From: Bradyrhizobium sp. LTSP885
GTDB lineage: Bacteria > Pseudomonadota > Alphaproteobacteria > Rhizobiales > Xanthobacteraceae
Direction of reading: 5' to 3'
Length of the DNA: 64,000 nucleotides
Assembly (NCBI RefSeq): GCF_000938305.1
Contig: NZ_JYMT01000040.1
Location: 142,664-206,663, forward strand
A program made the position numbers and the translations under genes. Under the pieces are notes generated by a model. The model ran no database searches. It was not told the origin of the DNA and saw nothing but the letters and a program-made list of their open reading frames with translations. Of this stretch, positions 1 through 8,442 are shown piece by piece (positions within the stretch are counted from its first letter, which is position 1; every line of letters begins with the position of its first letter).

Positions 1-1398
1 CCCGCCGCCGAAGCCAACCCCGACGCCGACCGGCGGGCCTGCGGGCTCGTAGACCACGACCGGCGGACGGCGCACCACGACGACCTCGTCGCCATCGACA
101 TAGCGCGGCGGCCGCTTGCCTGCGCGCTTCGGCGGAGTGGGATCGACGCGCTTCTTCGCCGGGATGTCGGCCTTCGGCGCGGGGATATCGGCCTTCTGCA
201 GCTGCTGCGGCGGCGCGCTGTTGCAGGGACAGATCGGCGCCGCCAGCGCGACATTGGTCGCAGGCAGGCTGATCGCCGCGGCGATCGCGTCGGGACGGTA
301 GCGCAGCCGTTCGATCATCTTGTTGGCGGTCGCGGTCAGGTCGCTATCGGGATATTGCGCGAGGAAGGCGCGGTAGGCCGCGGCATTGTTGACGAGAACC
401 GCGTCATTCCACGCCACCATTCGGCGATGGCGGTCGAGCCAGTCGCGCGCCTGCAAGCCGCGCGGCGTGCCAGCGTAGAGCACGGCGAATGCCGCATAGG
501 CTTCATCGGTGCCGTCGACCACGATCAGCTCGTTGGCGGCCTCGACCGGCTTGCCCTGCAAGTCGCGCTTCCATTCCTCGACGGTGCGTTTGGCCGCGGC
601 AGGCTTCGGGCCTGCCGCTTGCGATGGCCCCACGCCGGCCGCGAAGCTGAAATCCTCGGTGAGCGACGACGAGTCCCACGGCGTCTGCCGGCCATCGGTC
701 GCCTTGTTCACGGCGAGACGGACGCGCTTGAAGGTGTCCTCGATCGGAATTCCCTTCTCCTTCGCGGAAGCCAGCAACGCCGTCGTGTAGGGGCTGTTGG
801 CGCCGCTGCCGTCCTCGGCTTCCGCACCCGGTGAGGTCGAGTACGACACGAACGTGCCGGGTACCCCGACCTTGGCATCGATGATGGCAAGCCCGTGGCC
901 CGTGCTCTTGCCGAGCTCGGGGAACGGGTTGTTGCGGCAGGCATCGAGCAGCAGGATCCGCATCCGGCTCGGCACCGAGGTCAGCGTGTTCAGGATATCG
1001 TTGAGGCGGACCGCCTGGAGCGGGATGTCGGCTTCCCGCTTCGGATCGACATCGACCGGCACCAGATAGTTCTCGCCGTCGATCTGCAGGCCATGGCCGG
1101 CATAAAACACCAGCGCCACGGTGTCGGCCCCCTTCGCGGCGACCTGGCCGGCGAAATCGCTGATGCGTGCACGCATCTCGTCCTGCGACAGATCGGACGC
1201 TGATGTCACGGCAAATCCTGACTCGGTCAGCATCTGTGACATGGCCTTTGCGTCATTGGCCGGATTGGGCAACGCGGGGACCGACTTGTAGGCGGATTGC
1301 CCGATGACCAACGCAAGGCGGTTTTCCGCTGATGCCGGCCAGCCGCCGAGCAGGATCGCGGCTGATACAAGCAGGCTGAGCAGTGTGCGGCTGATCAT
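1..1398 (-). CDS. secreted caspase-like (peptidase C14) protein, 3' end beyond the window
   Basis: Reading leftward from an ATG at 1398, the frame stays open to base 1 (466 codons), so the C-terminus is outside the window. Residues 1-24 form a signal peptide (hydrophobic core, then PASA). The caspase-like p20 fold follows: the opening strand RLALVIGQSAY, the catalytic His at about 102 in FYAGHG and the catalytic Cys at about 154 in LLDACRNNPF. After the catalytic domain comes a linker, then a stretch rich in Pro, Arg, Val and Gly that is still running at the edge. A good ribosome site (GGGAGG) lies just upstream. Caspase-like enzymes cleave after Arg, Lys or Asp; the substrate here is unknown. 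The export signal suggests it acts in the periplasm or envelope. Confidence 0.85.
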   Translation of the reverse strand, partial: MISRTLLSLLVSAAILLGGWPASAENRLALVIGQSAYKSVPALPNPANDAKAMSQMLTESGFAVTSASDLSQDEMRARISDFAGQVAAKGADTVALVFYAGHGLQIDGENYLVPVDVDPKREADIPLQAVRLNDILNTLTSVPSRMRILLLDACRNNPFPELGKSTGHGLAIIDAKVGVPGTFVSYSTSPGAEAEDGSGANSPYTTALLASAKEKGIPIEDTFKRVRLAVNKATDGRQTPWDSSSLTEDFSFAAGVGPSQAAGPKPAAAKRTVEEWKRDLQGKPVEAANELIVVDGTDEAYAAFAVLYAGTPRGLQARDWLDRHRRMVAWNDAVLVNNAAAYRAFLAQYPDSDLTATANKMIERLRYRPDAIAAAISLPATNVALAAPICPCNSAPPQQLQKADIPAPKADIPAKKRVDPTPPKRAGKRPPRYVDGDEVVVVRRPPVVVYEPAGPPVGVGVGFGGG

Positions 1399-1537
1399 GG
1401 CGACCTCCCGACAATCGAGTCTGGATTTGGTCGGGATGCTCCAGGCGAAGGTTCATGCCTGCGCGTCAATGTGAAGCGTCGCAGCGGCCGGATTCAACGC
1501 TTGATCCGGGAGGTGCGAGGCCATGCCGTATCGGGAC

Positions 1538-1768
1538 CTATTTCGGCTTCTTGGCGGGATCGGCGGCCGGCTTGGTGACGCCCCAGGGGTCGTATTTCTC
1601 CTTGGGCTCGGGGATGCGTTCGAGCGCGGCCTTGTAGGCCTTGTCATCGACCTTGGGTTTGGTGTCCGTCTTCTTGTCGTCGCCCCCGCCCCCTCCTCGC
1701 CGGCCCTGCGCCAGCGTCGGGGTCGCAATCATTGCCAGAACGACGGCCGCAATCGTCAACCTCTTCAT
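1538..1768 (-). CDS. small secreted Gly/Lys-rich protein of unknown function
   Basis: This encodes 76 residues. Residues 1-20 are a clean signal peptide (MKRLTIAAVVLAMIATPTLA), followed by a short Gly-rich stretch and a charged tail rich in Lys, Asp and Pro that contains KYDPWG. A strong ribosome site (GGGAGAGG) precedes the ATG. It sits 139 bp upstream of the caspase-like gene on the same strand and could be co-transcribed with it. I do not recognise a family. Confidence 0.6.
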   Translation of the reverse strand: MKRLTIAAVVLAMIATPTLAQGRRGGGGGDDKKTDTKPKVDDKAYKAALERIPEPKEKYDPWGVTKPAADPAKKPK

Positions 1769-1928
1769 GTCAACCTCTCCCGGCAGGCCGCAGAAACATC
1801 CGGCAACACCAACATGCCGACGATGACTTGTCTATCAGCATTTGTTGATCGACAAAGCGCGCCGGGCGATGCGAATTCAACCCCATCAGGGGGGCGCAAT
1901 CTTGGCGGCTGCACATTAAATAAATTCC

Positions 1929-2375
1929 ATGGGACAGGGACGAGTTTGTATTGCGGCGCTGCTGACCGGCGCCACGATGGTGCTAAGCGGCTGCGGGCTG
2001 GCGGACAGCCACGCGGTGTGGCCGGATATTTTGAAGGTCAAAGCCACCGATATGGCGCCGCTCGAAACGCCGCCAGACGTCAAGCAACTGGTCGGCGCCA
2101 AGCTGGAGTCGGTGTTCACCGCGGGTTCGCAGCCGACCCATGTGCGGGTCTCGGCACCGCTGCATGATCTGCGCGGTCGCGGCTGGACCGCCTGCGTGCG
2201 CGCCGAGCTGACATCGGTGATCGGCAAGCCGCTCGGCACCCAGACCTATCGCGTCTTCATCGACAACGGCGTGGTCTCCGATCGCCGGCAGGCCGAGGCC
2301 GACGACAACTGCCTGACGGAGACCTACGAGCCGATCGAGAGCTCCGCTCCGGTGGGCACGACGGCCGCGCGGTGA
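1929..2375 (+). CDS. putative lipoprotein of unknown function
   Basis: This encodes 148 residues. The N-terminus carries a hydrophobic stretch ending in LSGC, a lipobox, so a mature lipoprotein starting at that Cys is predicted. The rest has no motif I recognise, but shows mixed strands and an Asp/Asn/Cys segment (ADDNCLTETYEPI) near the end, typical of small alphaproteobacterial outer-membrane or periplasmic lipoproteins. It is divergent from the small secreted protein at 1538-1768. Confidence 0.6.
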   Translation: MGQGRVCIAALLTGATMVLSGCGLADSHAVWPDILKVKATDMAPLETPPDVKQLVGAKLESVFTAGSQPTHVRVSAPLHDLRGRGWTACVRAELTSVIGKPLGTQTYRVFIDNGVVSDRRQAEADDNCLTETYEPIESSAPVGTTAAR

Positions 2376-2518
2376 GATCGATGGCTTGCGTCTAACTCCG
2401 CTGTCGTCCCTGCGAAGGCGAGACACCGGCGTGCAACGCACAATGGTGATGACGTCGTTGGCTCCAATCCGCCCAGGAACTATCTCCAATATGTCGCCGC
2501 TGTGTTGTTGAACAACCG

Positions 2519-2719
2519 ATGACCCGTGCTAGTGAAGCTGAGCGCATGCTGCGCGATGCGCTTACGAAGGCAAGCGTCTTGTTGGAGGATGCAGGAGAGA
2601 CATATTGGTCGTCTCGGCTGCGCGAGATGGTTGAGGAATCACCGATCGACTTACCAACCATAAGATCGTGGTATGGGGGCATCGGGTCATTTAATGACCT
2701 ATCGCACCGAGACCCCTAA
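2519..2719 (+). CDS. small DUF6966-like protein, possibly shortened
   Basis: This encodes 66 residues, acidic and helical, ending in YGGIGSFNDLSHRDP. The GG(M/I)GSFNDL signature is what I know from the small DUF6966 family, whose members usually continue further after this motif, so this copy may have lost its tail. No strong ribosome site is visible. A small palindrome (GTTGTT-G-AACAAC) lies at 2504-2516 just before the start. The function of the family is not established. Confidence 0.5.
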   Translation: MTRASEAERMLRDALTKASVLLEDAGETYWSSRLREMVEESPIDLPTIRSWYGGIGSFNDLSHRDP

Positions 2720-2733
2720 GGAAGAACGTGAGC

Positions 2734-3678
2734 ATGAAAGCAAAGGCTGTTTTGGCGACTGCCGCCGCGCTGATCGCGGCCGATGCCGGTCAGGCTCATC
2801 CACTGCCGTCGACTTCGGCAACCACGACCTATCACCGCGTGACGGTCGATGGCGTCGGCATCTTTTATCGCGAGGCCGGCCCGAAGGGCGCGCCGACGAT
2901 CGTTCTGTTGCACGGGTTTCCGTCCTCCTCGCGCGAGTTCGATCCCCTGATTCCGCTGCTGGCGACACGGTATCACCTCATCGCGCCGGATTTTCCCGGT
3001 TTTGGGCACAGCGATGCGCCACCGCCTTCGTCGTACGCTTACACGTTCGATCATCTGGCGCAGACGACGAGCGCGTTGCTCGATCAGCTCGGAATCGACA
3101 AATGCGTCTTCTATCTTCACGATTACGGCGGTCCGGTCGGCTTCCGCGTGATGGCGGCGCGTCCGCAGCGGGTGCAGGCTCTCGTCGTCCAGAATGCCAA
3201 CGCCTACAGCGAGGGTTTGGGCGCCAAATGGGCCGTGATCGCGCAGTACTGGGCCGATCCGAAAGCCCACCCCGAAGTTTTCGACGCGTTCGTGTCGCAG
3301 GCCGCGACCGAGCAACGTCACACCCTCGGGACTTCGCATCCGGAACGCTACAATCCCGACACCTGGACCGACGAATACGCCCATTTGCAGCAACCGGGGC
3401 AGCGCGAGATCCAGTCGGCTCTTCTCTACGACTACCGGACCAACGTCGCTTCGTATCCGGCGTGGCAAAGCTGGCTGCGCGAGCACAAGCCTCCGACACT
3501 CGTCGCCTGGGGAAAAAACGATCCTTCGTTCATCGCGGCCGGCGGAGACGCCTACAAGCGCGACGTTCCGGATGCCGAAGTGCATCAACTCGACGCGGGC
3601 CACTTCGCTTTCGACGAGAAGAACGATGAGATTGCGGATCTGATCCTGAAATTCCTGGCCAACCAGTCTCTGAAATGA
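2734..3678 (+). CDS. exported alpha/beta hydrolase, haloalkane-dehalogenase-like
   Basis: This encodes about 314 residues with an N-terminal signal peptide ending near GQAH. The oxyanion motif LLHGFPSSS, the nucleophile elbow HDYGGPVG and a late His in DAGHFAFDE define the alpha/beta hydrolase fold. The nucleophile position holds Asp rather than Ser, as in haloalkane dehalogenases and epoxide hydrolases. The substrate cannot be told from sequence. A GTG two codons upstream (2728) is an alternative start; the ATG at 2734 is better spaced from AAGGAA. The stop overlaps the next small gene by ATGA. Confidence 0.8.
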   Translation: MKAKAVLATAAALIAADAGQAHPLPSTSATTTYHRVTVDGVGIFYREAGPKGAPTIVLLHGFPSSSREFDPLIPLLATRYHLIAPDFPGFGHSDAPPPSSYAYTFDHLAQTTSALLDQLGIDKCVFYLHDYGGPVGFRVMAARPQRVQALVVQNANAYSEGLGAKWAVIAQYWADPKAHPEVFDAFVSQAATEQRHTLGTSHPERYNPDTWTDEYAHLQQPGQREIQSALLYDYRTNVASYPAWQSWLREHKPPTLVAWGKNDPSFIAAGGDAYKRDVPDAEVHQLDAGHFAFDEKNDEIADLILKFLANQSLK

Positions 3679-3842
3679 GAAGATACGAGGCGATCATCTG
3701 GGATGACGAAACGAAGCCGGGTCTGCGCGTGAGCATTCAGGCGGAAAGCCTGGACGATGCGAAAAGGAAGCTGGAGTCAGAGTACGGCGAAGGCGTTGTT
3801 TTCGATTTGCACAATGCCGATGACGCGAGCCGGCCGCGCTAG
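3675..3842 (+). CDS. 55-residue protein overlapping the hydrolase stop
   Basis: The ATG at 3675 overlaps the hydrolase stop as ATGA, the classic layout for translational coupling. The product starts MRRYEAIIWDDETKPGLRVS and continues with an acidic helix containing EYGEGVVFDLHN. The composition is normal for a folded small protein: a strand, then a long-looking charged helix, then a strand. No family is recognised. It ends with TAG at 3840-3842. Confidence 0.6.
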   Translation: MRRYEAIIWDDETKPGLRVSIQAESLDDAKRKLESEYGEGVVFDLHNADDASRPR

Positions 3843-4040
3843 GCTTGCGAAATTACGGTGAGGGTGTCGGACGGCCCTCTGACACGAGCGCCATCGGCGG
3901 CCCCATGCTGAACGGTCCGTTAACATTACCATTCAAATTGCCTGACGGCCTCAACGGCATTGTCCATTTCCTTCAGCTAACATTGCCGCTGATGCGCGCA
4001 GGCCGACCCGGGGGACGCCTCGCGCACGGGGAAACGGGAC

Positions 4041-5225
4041 GTGGCCGAACTTGCCAACCATGCGGTGCTCCACCGTGCATCTGATAACGATGCTGCGGAT
4101 GCGCATGCGCTGCCGCCGCTGACTGACATTCCGGTTGGCCCGTGGCGTGCGCTCGCCGAGCGCGCGGTCGAGGCCAACGGTTACTACCAGCCCGACTGGG
4201 AATTGGCGGTCGATGCCTCCGCGCGCGGCCGCACCGGCGCCGCGGCGCTCAGCGCCGTGAATGAGGCCGGCCAACTGATCGGCCTGCTGCCGGTGTTCCC
4301 GATGCAGCGCATCTATAAGCTCCCCCTGCCCGCCCTGGTCGGCGCCGAGCCCTACGGCACGCTGTGCACGCCGTTGCTCGATCGCGACGCGGCGGAGGAT
4401 GCCGCGGCACAATTGCTGCGGCAGGCGCGCAATGCCGGCGCCCATGCGCTGATCCTGCGCACGATGTCGCTTCAAGGCCCCGCCATGGCCGCGATCGAGG
4501 CCGCGCTGGCGCGCGACGGCTTGCGTCCGCGCGTGCTGAGCGCCTATGCGCGCGCCGCGCTGGACGCGACGCGCGATGCGGATGAATTGCTGCGCGATGC
4601 GCTGGGCGCGAAGAAGCTGAAAGAGCTGCGCCGCCTGCGCAACCGCCTCGCCGACCACGGCGCGGTACGCTTCGACGTCGCCCGCACCCCGCGCGAGGTC
4701 GCATCCGCGCTCGAGATTTTCCTCAATCTGGAAGCCGGCGGCTGGAAGAGCAAGCGCGGCACCGCATTGAGCCAGCACGCCGGCGACGCCGCGTTCATCC
4801 GCCGCGCGACAGTGGCGATGGCCGAAGCCGGCGGCTGCGAGATCATCACGTTGCATGCTGGAGAGACGCCAGTCGCGGGCGGCATCGTCGTGCGCCACCA
4901 GGACCGCGCTTTCTTCTTCAAGATCGGTATCGACCAGCGCTTTGCGAAATATTCGCCGGGCACACAGCTCACGCTGGACCTGACACGCCACCTCTGCGCC
5001 GATTCCGCGATCGCGTCAGCCGATTCCACCGCGGCGCCCGGCCACCCCATGATCGACCCGATCTGGCGCGAACGCTTCGCGATCGGCGACGTGCTGATTC
5101 CGCTGCGCCGCCGCGATCCGCTGGTGCCGGTCATCCATGCCGCCGTGAGGATGCACAGCCTCGGCTACGAGGCTGCGCGCGGCGCTGCCCACTTCATCCG
5201 CAGCGGGCGCCGCAAGTCCGGCTAG
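4041..5225 (+). CDS. GNAT-fold acyltransferase of the CelD/BioF2 type
   Basis: This encodes 394 residues from a GTG start. The layout is that of the double-GNAT Acetyltransf_6 (CelD/BioF2) proteins: an N-terminal half with GYYQPDWELA and LPVFPM, a basic helix (KKLKELRRLRNRL) and a C-terminal GNAT core with FFKIGID and KYSPGTQL, where the acyl donor would bind. Members add acyl groups in exopolysaccharide or cell-envelope metabolism; the acceptor here is unknown. It is a single gene with no envelope gene next to it. Confidence 0.75.
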   Translation: MAELANHAVLHRASDNDAADAHALPPLTDIPVGPWRALAERAVEANGYYQPDWELAVDASARGRTGAAALSAVNEAGQLIGLLPVFPMQRIYKLPLPALVGAEPYGTLCTPLLDRDAAEDAAAQLLRQARNAGAHALILRTMSLQGPAMAAIEAALARDGLRPRVLSAYARAALDATRDADELLRDALGAKKLKELRRLRNRLADHGAVRFDVARTPREVASALEIFLNLEAGGWKSKRGTALSQHAGDAAFIRRATVAMAEAGGCEIITLHAGETPVAGGIVVRHQDRAFFFKIGIDQRFAKYSPGTQLTLDLTRHLCADSAIASADSTAAPGHPMIDPIWRERFAIGDVLIPLRRRDPLVPVIHAAVRMHSLGYEAARGAAHFIRSGRRKSG

Positions 5226-5270
5226 GGCGTGGGCGTTGGAGGCCTCAGGCATTGCGCCCCGGCGCCAACT

Positions 5271-5696
5271 TCAAGCCCGACGATAACCTGCGAGCGAGGA
5301 GTCCTCGACATCGGGCAGGTTCACCACGATGTTCTCCGGCGTCCGGCAGGCCAGCCACCAAAGCTCTTCCGTCGTGCTCATGTTGACTTCGAGGTGCGGG
5401 ATATAGGGCGGCACGAACATGAAATCGCCTTCCGATAGATCAACGTACTCCTGAAAGTCCTTTCCGAAATAGACGCGGGCGCGCCCCGACAGCACATAAG
5501 CGCCAGTCTCGGCTTCGCCATGATGATGCGGTAAGGAACGGAAGCCAGGCGGGTTGCTGGCCTTGCCAAACCAGATTTTGCTCGCCGATGTGTGCTGCGG
5601 TCCGACCCCAGTCGTGAGCTTCAAACCGCCCGATTGACCGGTGTTGCCGTGCTCGTGACCTTTCCTGGTCACTTGCGGTCGATCATTCGCGGTCAT
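5271..5696 (-). CDS. cupin-domain protein
   Basis: This encodes 141 residues forming a single small beta barrel. Cupin motif 1 is seen as LPHHHGEAETGAYVLSGRARVYFG and motif 2 as LSEGDFMFVPPYIPHLEVN, giving the metal-binding His cluster, Glu and a later His. Such proteins are small metal-dependent enzymes or sensors. There is no neighbour that fixes the substrate. It is the downstream member of a minus-strand stretch, separated from the NIPSNAP gene by a palindromic repeat. Confidence 0.8.
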   Translation of the reverse strand: MTANDRPQVTRKGHEHGNTGQSGGLKLTTGVGPQHTSASKIWFGKASNPPGFRSLPHHHGEAETGAYVLSGRARVYFGKDFQEYVDLSEGDFMFVPPYIPHLEVNMSTTEELWWLACRTPENIVVNLPDVEDSSLAGYRRA

Positions 5697-5728
5697 TGAC
5701 GCTCTCCGACTATGTGGTCGTGCAAATC

Positions 5729-5806
5729 GTAGGGCGGATCAGCAAGGCGTAATCCGTCGCATCTCCACACGAATGGCGGATTACGCCTTCGGCTAATCCG
5801 CTCTAC
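5729..5806. repeat. palindromic intergenic repeat (GTAGGGCGGAT...TAATCCGCTCTAC)
   Basis: The left arm, starting GTAGGGCGGATCAGCAAGGC, pairs with a right arm ending CTTCGGCTAATCCGCTCTAC, both around AATCCG/CGGATT cores, over 78 bp. This 'GGCGGATTAGCGAAGCGTAATCCGCC' type of element is scattered through Bradyrhizobium genomes. It lies between two minus-strand genes and would form a long hairpin if transcribed. Confidence 0.75.
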
Positions 5807-5831
5807 TTACAATACGCGCACTCGCCGCCCG

Positions 5832-6470
5832 TCACTGCAACGGCGAATGCGGCGCCGGCAGCATGATGGTCGAGTGCATCTCTTCCAGGTGCTGCGTGGC
5901 CTTGCCCAGAAACTCCTGCCAGGCCGGATCCTTCAGCGCATTGCCGCGCGCTTCGGCGCGGGCGTTGAGGCTCGGATAGGCCCAGATGTGACAGACCTCG
6001 TTCGGCTGCCCCGCATCGGTCTGCCAGAGGCCGACGATCTTCGAATGTTTCTCGCGCGCCGGCATCACGCCCGTGATCAGGTCGAGCCATTGCTTGGCGG
6101 CGCCGAGCGGCTTGGCGCGGTAGTTACGGAATTCGTAGATGTTGCTGCTCGTCGCCGGCTTAACCGGCGGGATGATGGCGTTGAGCAGGCGGACCTGCTG
6201 GTGCACCAGGAGCGGACGGATCGCCGGAATGTATTCGCCGGTCCAGCGCGCATTCTTCGCGAGTTCGGCGCGCAGCCGCGCCCGCTCGTTGAGATCGGCG
6301 TAGCTCCACATGTGCATGACCTGGTTGAGCGGGCCGATCTCGGTGATCCAGTAGCCTTCCAGCTTGCCGAAAGTGTCGCCGCGGATCTCGCGCGAGATCG
6401 TGCTCGCGGCCTTGACCATCTCGCCGACGGTGCCGGGTCTCACTGTGTAGGTGCGCAGCTCGTAGATCAT
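5832..6470 (-). CDS. NIPSNAP family protein (two tandem domains)
   Basis: This encodes 212 residues from the ATG at 6470, which has GGGAGA at proper spacing; the upstream in-frame ATG at 6503 lacks support. It contains two ferredoxin-like NIPSNAP repeats: MIYELRTYTVRPG near the start with HMWSYADLNER, and IYEFRNYRAKPLGA with HIWAYPSLNARAEAR. NIPSNAP proteins are small dimeric alpha/beta barrels of uncertain biochemical role, often near degradative enzymes in bacteria. Confidence 0.85.
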   Translation of the reverse strand: MIYELRTYTVRPGTVGEMVKAASTISREIRGDTFGKLEGYWITEIGPLNQVMHMWSYADLNERARLRAELAKNARWTGEYIPAIRPLLVHQQVRLLNAIIPPVKPATSSNIYEFRNYRAKPLGAAKQWLDLITGVMPAREKHSKIVGLWQTDAGQPNEVCHIWAYPSLNARAEARGNALKDPAWQEFLGKATQHLEEMHSTIMLPAPHSPLQ

Positions 6471-6546
6471 GATCGTCTCCCTGATTCTGTTTGTTGTCGA
6501 CATACGAAAAGCCCGGCGCGAGCCGGGCCTTGGGAAGGATTACGGC

Positions 6547-7212
6547 CTACTCTGCCGCCTGCGCGTTGATCTCGGCCGAGACCTCGCGGATAGCGCGGGC
6601 GAGCTGGTCGGCCGGCTGCGCGCCTGAGACCGCGTATTTCTGCGCGAACACGAAGGTTGGCACGCCCGATATGCCCTTCTCGGCGGCTTCCTGGGCGTCC
6701 GCCGAGACGCGGGCGACATCCTCATCGCTCGCAAGGCGCTTGCGCACATCGTCGGCATCGAGCCCGACATCGGCCGCCGCCTGCACCAGCACGTCGGTGT
6801 CAGTGAGATCGCCACCGTCGCGGAAATACAATTCCATCAGCCGCTGCTTCATCTCGGCCGCCTTGCCCTTGGCCTCGGCCCAGAGGATCAGGCGGTGGCA
6901 GTCGATGGTGTTGGGCTGGCGCTTGACCAGATCGGGGCGATAGCTCAGCCCCTCCTCGCCGGCGGCCGCGACCACACGGCCGGCGATGCCCTTGTAGGCC
7001 TCGACCGAGCCGAACTTGGCGGTGAGATATTCGTCGCGGCTGATGCCTTCGCGCGGGATCCAGTTGTTGAGAAAGAACGGCCGCCAGTGCACCTCGACCG
7101 GCACATCAGGCACCAGCTTCAGCGCGTCCTCGATCCGGTGCTTGCCGATATAGCACCAGGGGCAGACGACATCCGAGACGATGTCGAGGCGAAGCGGCTT
7201 CAGGGCGCTCAT
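6547..7212 (-). CDS. DsbA-family oxidoreductase, FrnE-like
   Basis: This encodes 221 residues from the ATG at 7212, preceded by AAGGAG. It has the thioredoxin-fold opening LRLDIVSDVVCPWCYIGK with active site CPWC, the helical insert and the cis-Pro motif GISGVPTFVF, followed by GAQP. This is the cytoplasmic FrnE/2-hydroxychromene-2-carboxylate-isomerase-related branch (no signal peptide), implicated in thiol redox and stress tolerance. It runs in the same direction as the MmyB-type regulator gene, 73 bp downstream of it. Confidence 0.88.
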   Translation of the reverse strand: MSALKPLRLDIVSDVVCPWCYIGKHRIEDALKLVPDVPVEVHWRPFFLNNWIPREGISRDEYLTAKFGSVEAYKGIAGRVVAAAGEEGLSYRPDLVKRQPNTIDCHRLILWAEAKGKAAEMKQRLMELYFRDGGDLTDTDVLVQAAADVGLDADDVRKRLASDEDVARVSADAQEAAEKGISGVPTFVFAQKYAVSGAQPADQLARAIREVSAEINAQAAE

Positions 7213-7285
7213 GGCAGTCTCCTTGGCGGTCTCCCGGCAGGAATGGAACCCGGAAAATAGGCAGAAAGCGCGCCCGTGCAAGCCG

Positions 7286-8107
7286 CTATTTCATACTGGC
7301 TGCCATCTGCCGCAGCCGCTCCGCGGTGAGATCGTCGGCCGGGAAGAAGGTCTCCAGCGCCAGTTCCTGCAGCGTGATGTCGACCGGGGTGCCGAACACC
7401 ATCGTGGTCGAGATGAAGCTCAGCACCTCGCCCTGGTGGCGCAGCTTGAACGGGATCGCGACATTGTTGTCGGAGATCGGCCCTGAGCGCGCCGGGATCG
7501 GGTAGGATTTCAGGTCCTGATAGAGCTTTATCAATTCCGGATCGGCGGTCGCCTCGCATTGCCGGTGCAGCCGCTCCAGCAGATGCGCGGCCCATTCGGG
7601 CAAATTGACGGTGCGCGGCGCCAGGCCCTCGGGATGGAACGCAAGCCGCAGGATGTTGAAGGGTTGCCCGAGCAGCCGCTGCGGCACGCCGTCGAGCAGC
7701 GGCGCCACCATGCGGTTGGCGGAGACCAGATTCCAGTGCCGGTCGTAGGCCAGCGCCGGATTGGGCTCATGCGCCTTCAGCACCAGATTGATCGCCTCGC
7801 GCGCCGATCGCAGCGCCGGATCGTCCAGCGAGCGTTGCGGGAATGCGGGGGCAAAACCCGCCGCGACCAGCAGCACGTTGCGTTCGCGTAAGGGCACGTC
7901 GAGGCGCTCCGCCAGTTTGAGGACCATGTCGCGCGACGGCGCCGAGCGGCCGGTCTCGACAAAGCTCAAATGCCGCGCCGAGATTTCGGCGTCGCCGGCG
8001 AGGTCGAGCTGGCTGAGATGGCGGCGCTGCCGCCACTCGCGCAGGTGCTCGCCGATATGGATGGGGTGTGCTGTTGCGGCCCGGGCCGCGGATGCATGTG
8101 CGTTCAT
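7286..8107 (-). CDS. XRE-type regulator with MmyB-like ligand-binding domain
   Basis: This encodes 273 residues. An HTH at about 18-72 (LREWRQRRHLSQLDLAGDAEISARHLSFVETGRS is the core) is followed by a MmyB-like domain of about 170 residues (ALAYDRHWNLVSANRM, FNILRLAFHPEGLAP, ending with LALETFFPADD). Regulators of this type usually control an adjacent gene in response to a fatty acid or similar ligand. It is divergent from the small membrane genes at 8208-8841, with a candidate operator in between. Confidence 0.88.
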   Translation of the reverse strand: MNAHASAARAATAHPIHIGEHLREWRQRRHLSQLDLAGDAEISARHLSFVETGRSAPSRDMVLKLAERLDVPLRERNVLLVAAGFAPAFPQRSLDDPALRSAREAINLVLKAHEPNPALAYDRHWNLVSANRMVAPLLDGVPQRLLGQPFNILRLAFHPEGLAPRTVNLPEWAAHLLERLHRQCEATADPELIKLYQDLKSYPIPARSGPISDNNVAIPFKLRHQGEVLSFISTTMVFGTPVDITLQELALETFFPADDLTAERLRQMAASMK

Positions 8108-8142
8108 GGTGCAAAACCTACCATGCGGATTTCATCCATTCC

Positions 8143-8159
8143 ATTACGTGCGAGGTAAT
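8143..8159. promoter_or_regulatory. candidate operator between the MmyB-type regulator and the divergent membrane genes
   Basis: The inverted repeat ATTAC-N7-GTAAT lies in the 100-bp divergent intergenic region, 36 bp from the regulator start. Its position suggests an autoregulatory site that also controls the membrane genes. This is inference from symmetry and position only. Confidence 0.4.
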
Positions 8160-8207
8160 CGAATTGCCGCGCGCGGCCGGTCATCTTCCTGACCACAGGA
8201 GATGACC

Positions 8208-8411
8208 ATGCTGATGCTGTCCGTTATCCGCGCCCTCGCCGTCCTTGTCCCGTGGCTGGTCCATCTGGCCACCTGGCTGGTCGCGCGTTCCCTCAACATG
8301 CCGCAGCCGATCGTCCACGACACAGGCGTGTTCGTGGCCGCCCAGGTCTACGCGGTGGAGATGCGGGTCGGTCGGGCACTGTGCCAGCAGCTCCAATCCT
8401 GGTTCCGCTGA
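8208..8411 (+). CDS. small membrane protein of unknown function
   Basis: This encodes 67 residues. The ATG at 8208 lies 6 bp after CAGGAG and is preferred to the ATG at 8202, which abuts it. One hydrophobic helix (LMLSVIRALAVLVPWLVHLA) is followed by an amphipathic segment. It is the first gene divergent from the MmyB-type regulator and precedes another membrane protein by 31 bp, so the two probably form an operon under that regulator. No family is recognised. Confidence 0.6.
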   Translation: MLMLSVIRALAVLVPWLVHLATWLVARSLNMPQPIVHDTGVFVAAQVYAVEMRVGRALCQQLQSWFR

Positions 8412-8442
8412 TACCCCAACCCCAACGAGAGGACACACTGCC

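Noticed and set aside
1523..2167. Long plus-strand frame of 214 codons across the small secreted protein
   Set aside because: It is antisense to a gene with a clean signal peptide and ribosome site, and its composition (Arg/Gly-rich, no domains) is that of a GC-rich shadow frame.
2392..2518. Possible palindromic repeat or small gene between the lipoprotein and the DUF6966-like gene
   Set aside because: The segment starts like a degenerate CGTC-CCTGCGAAGGC element but lacks a matching right arm, and no frame with a start and coding character is present.
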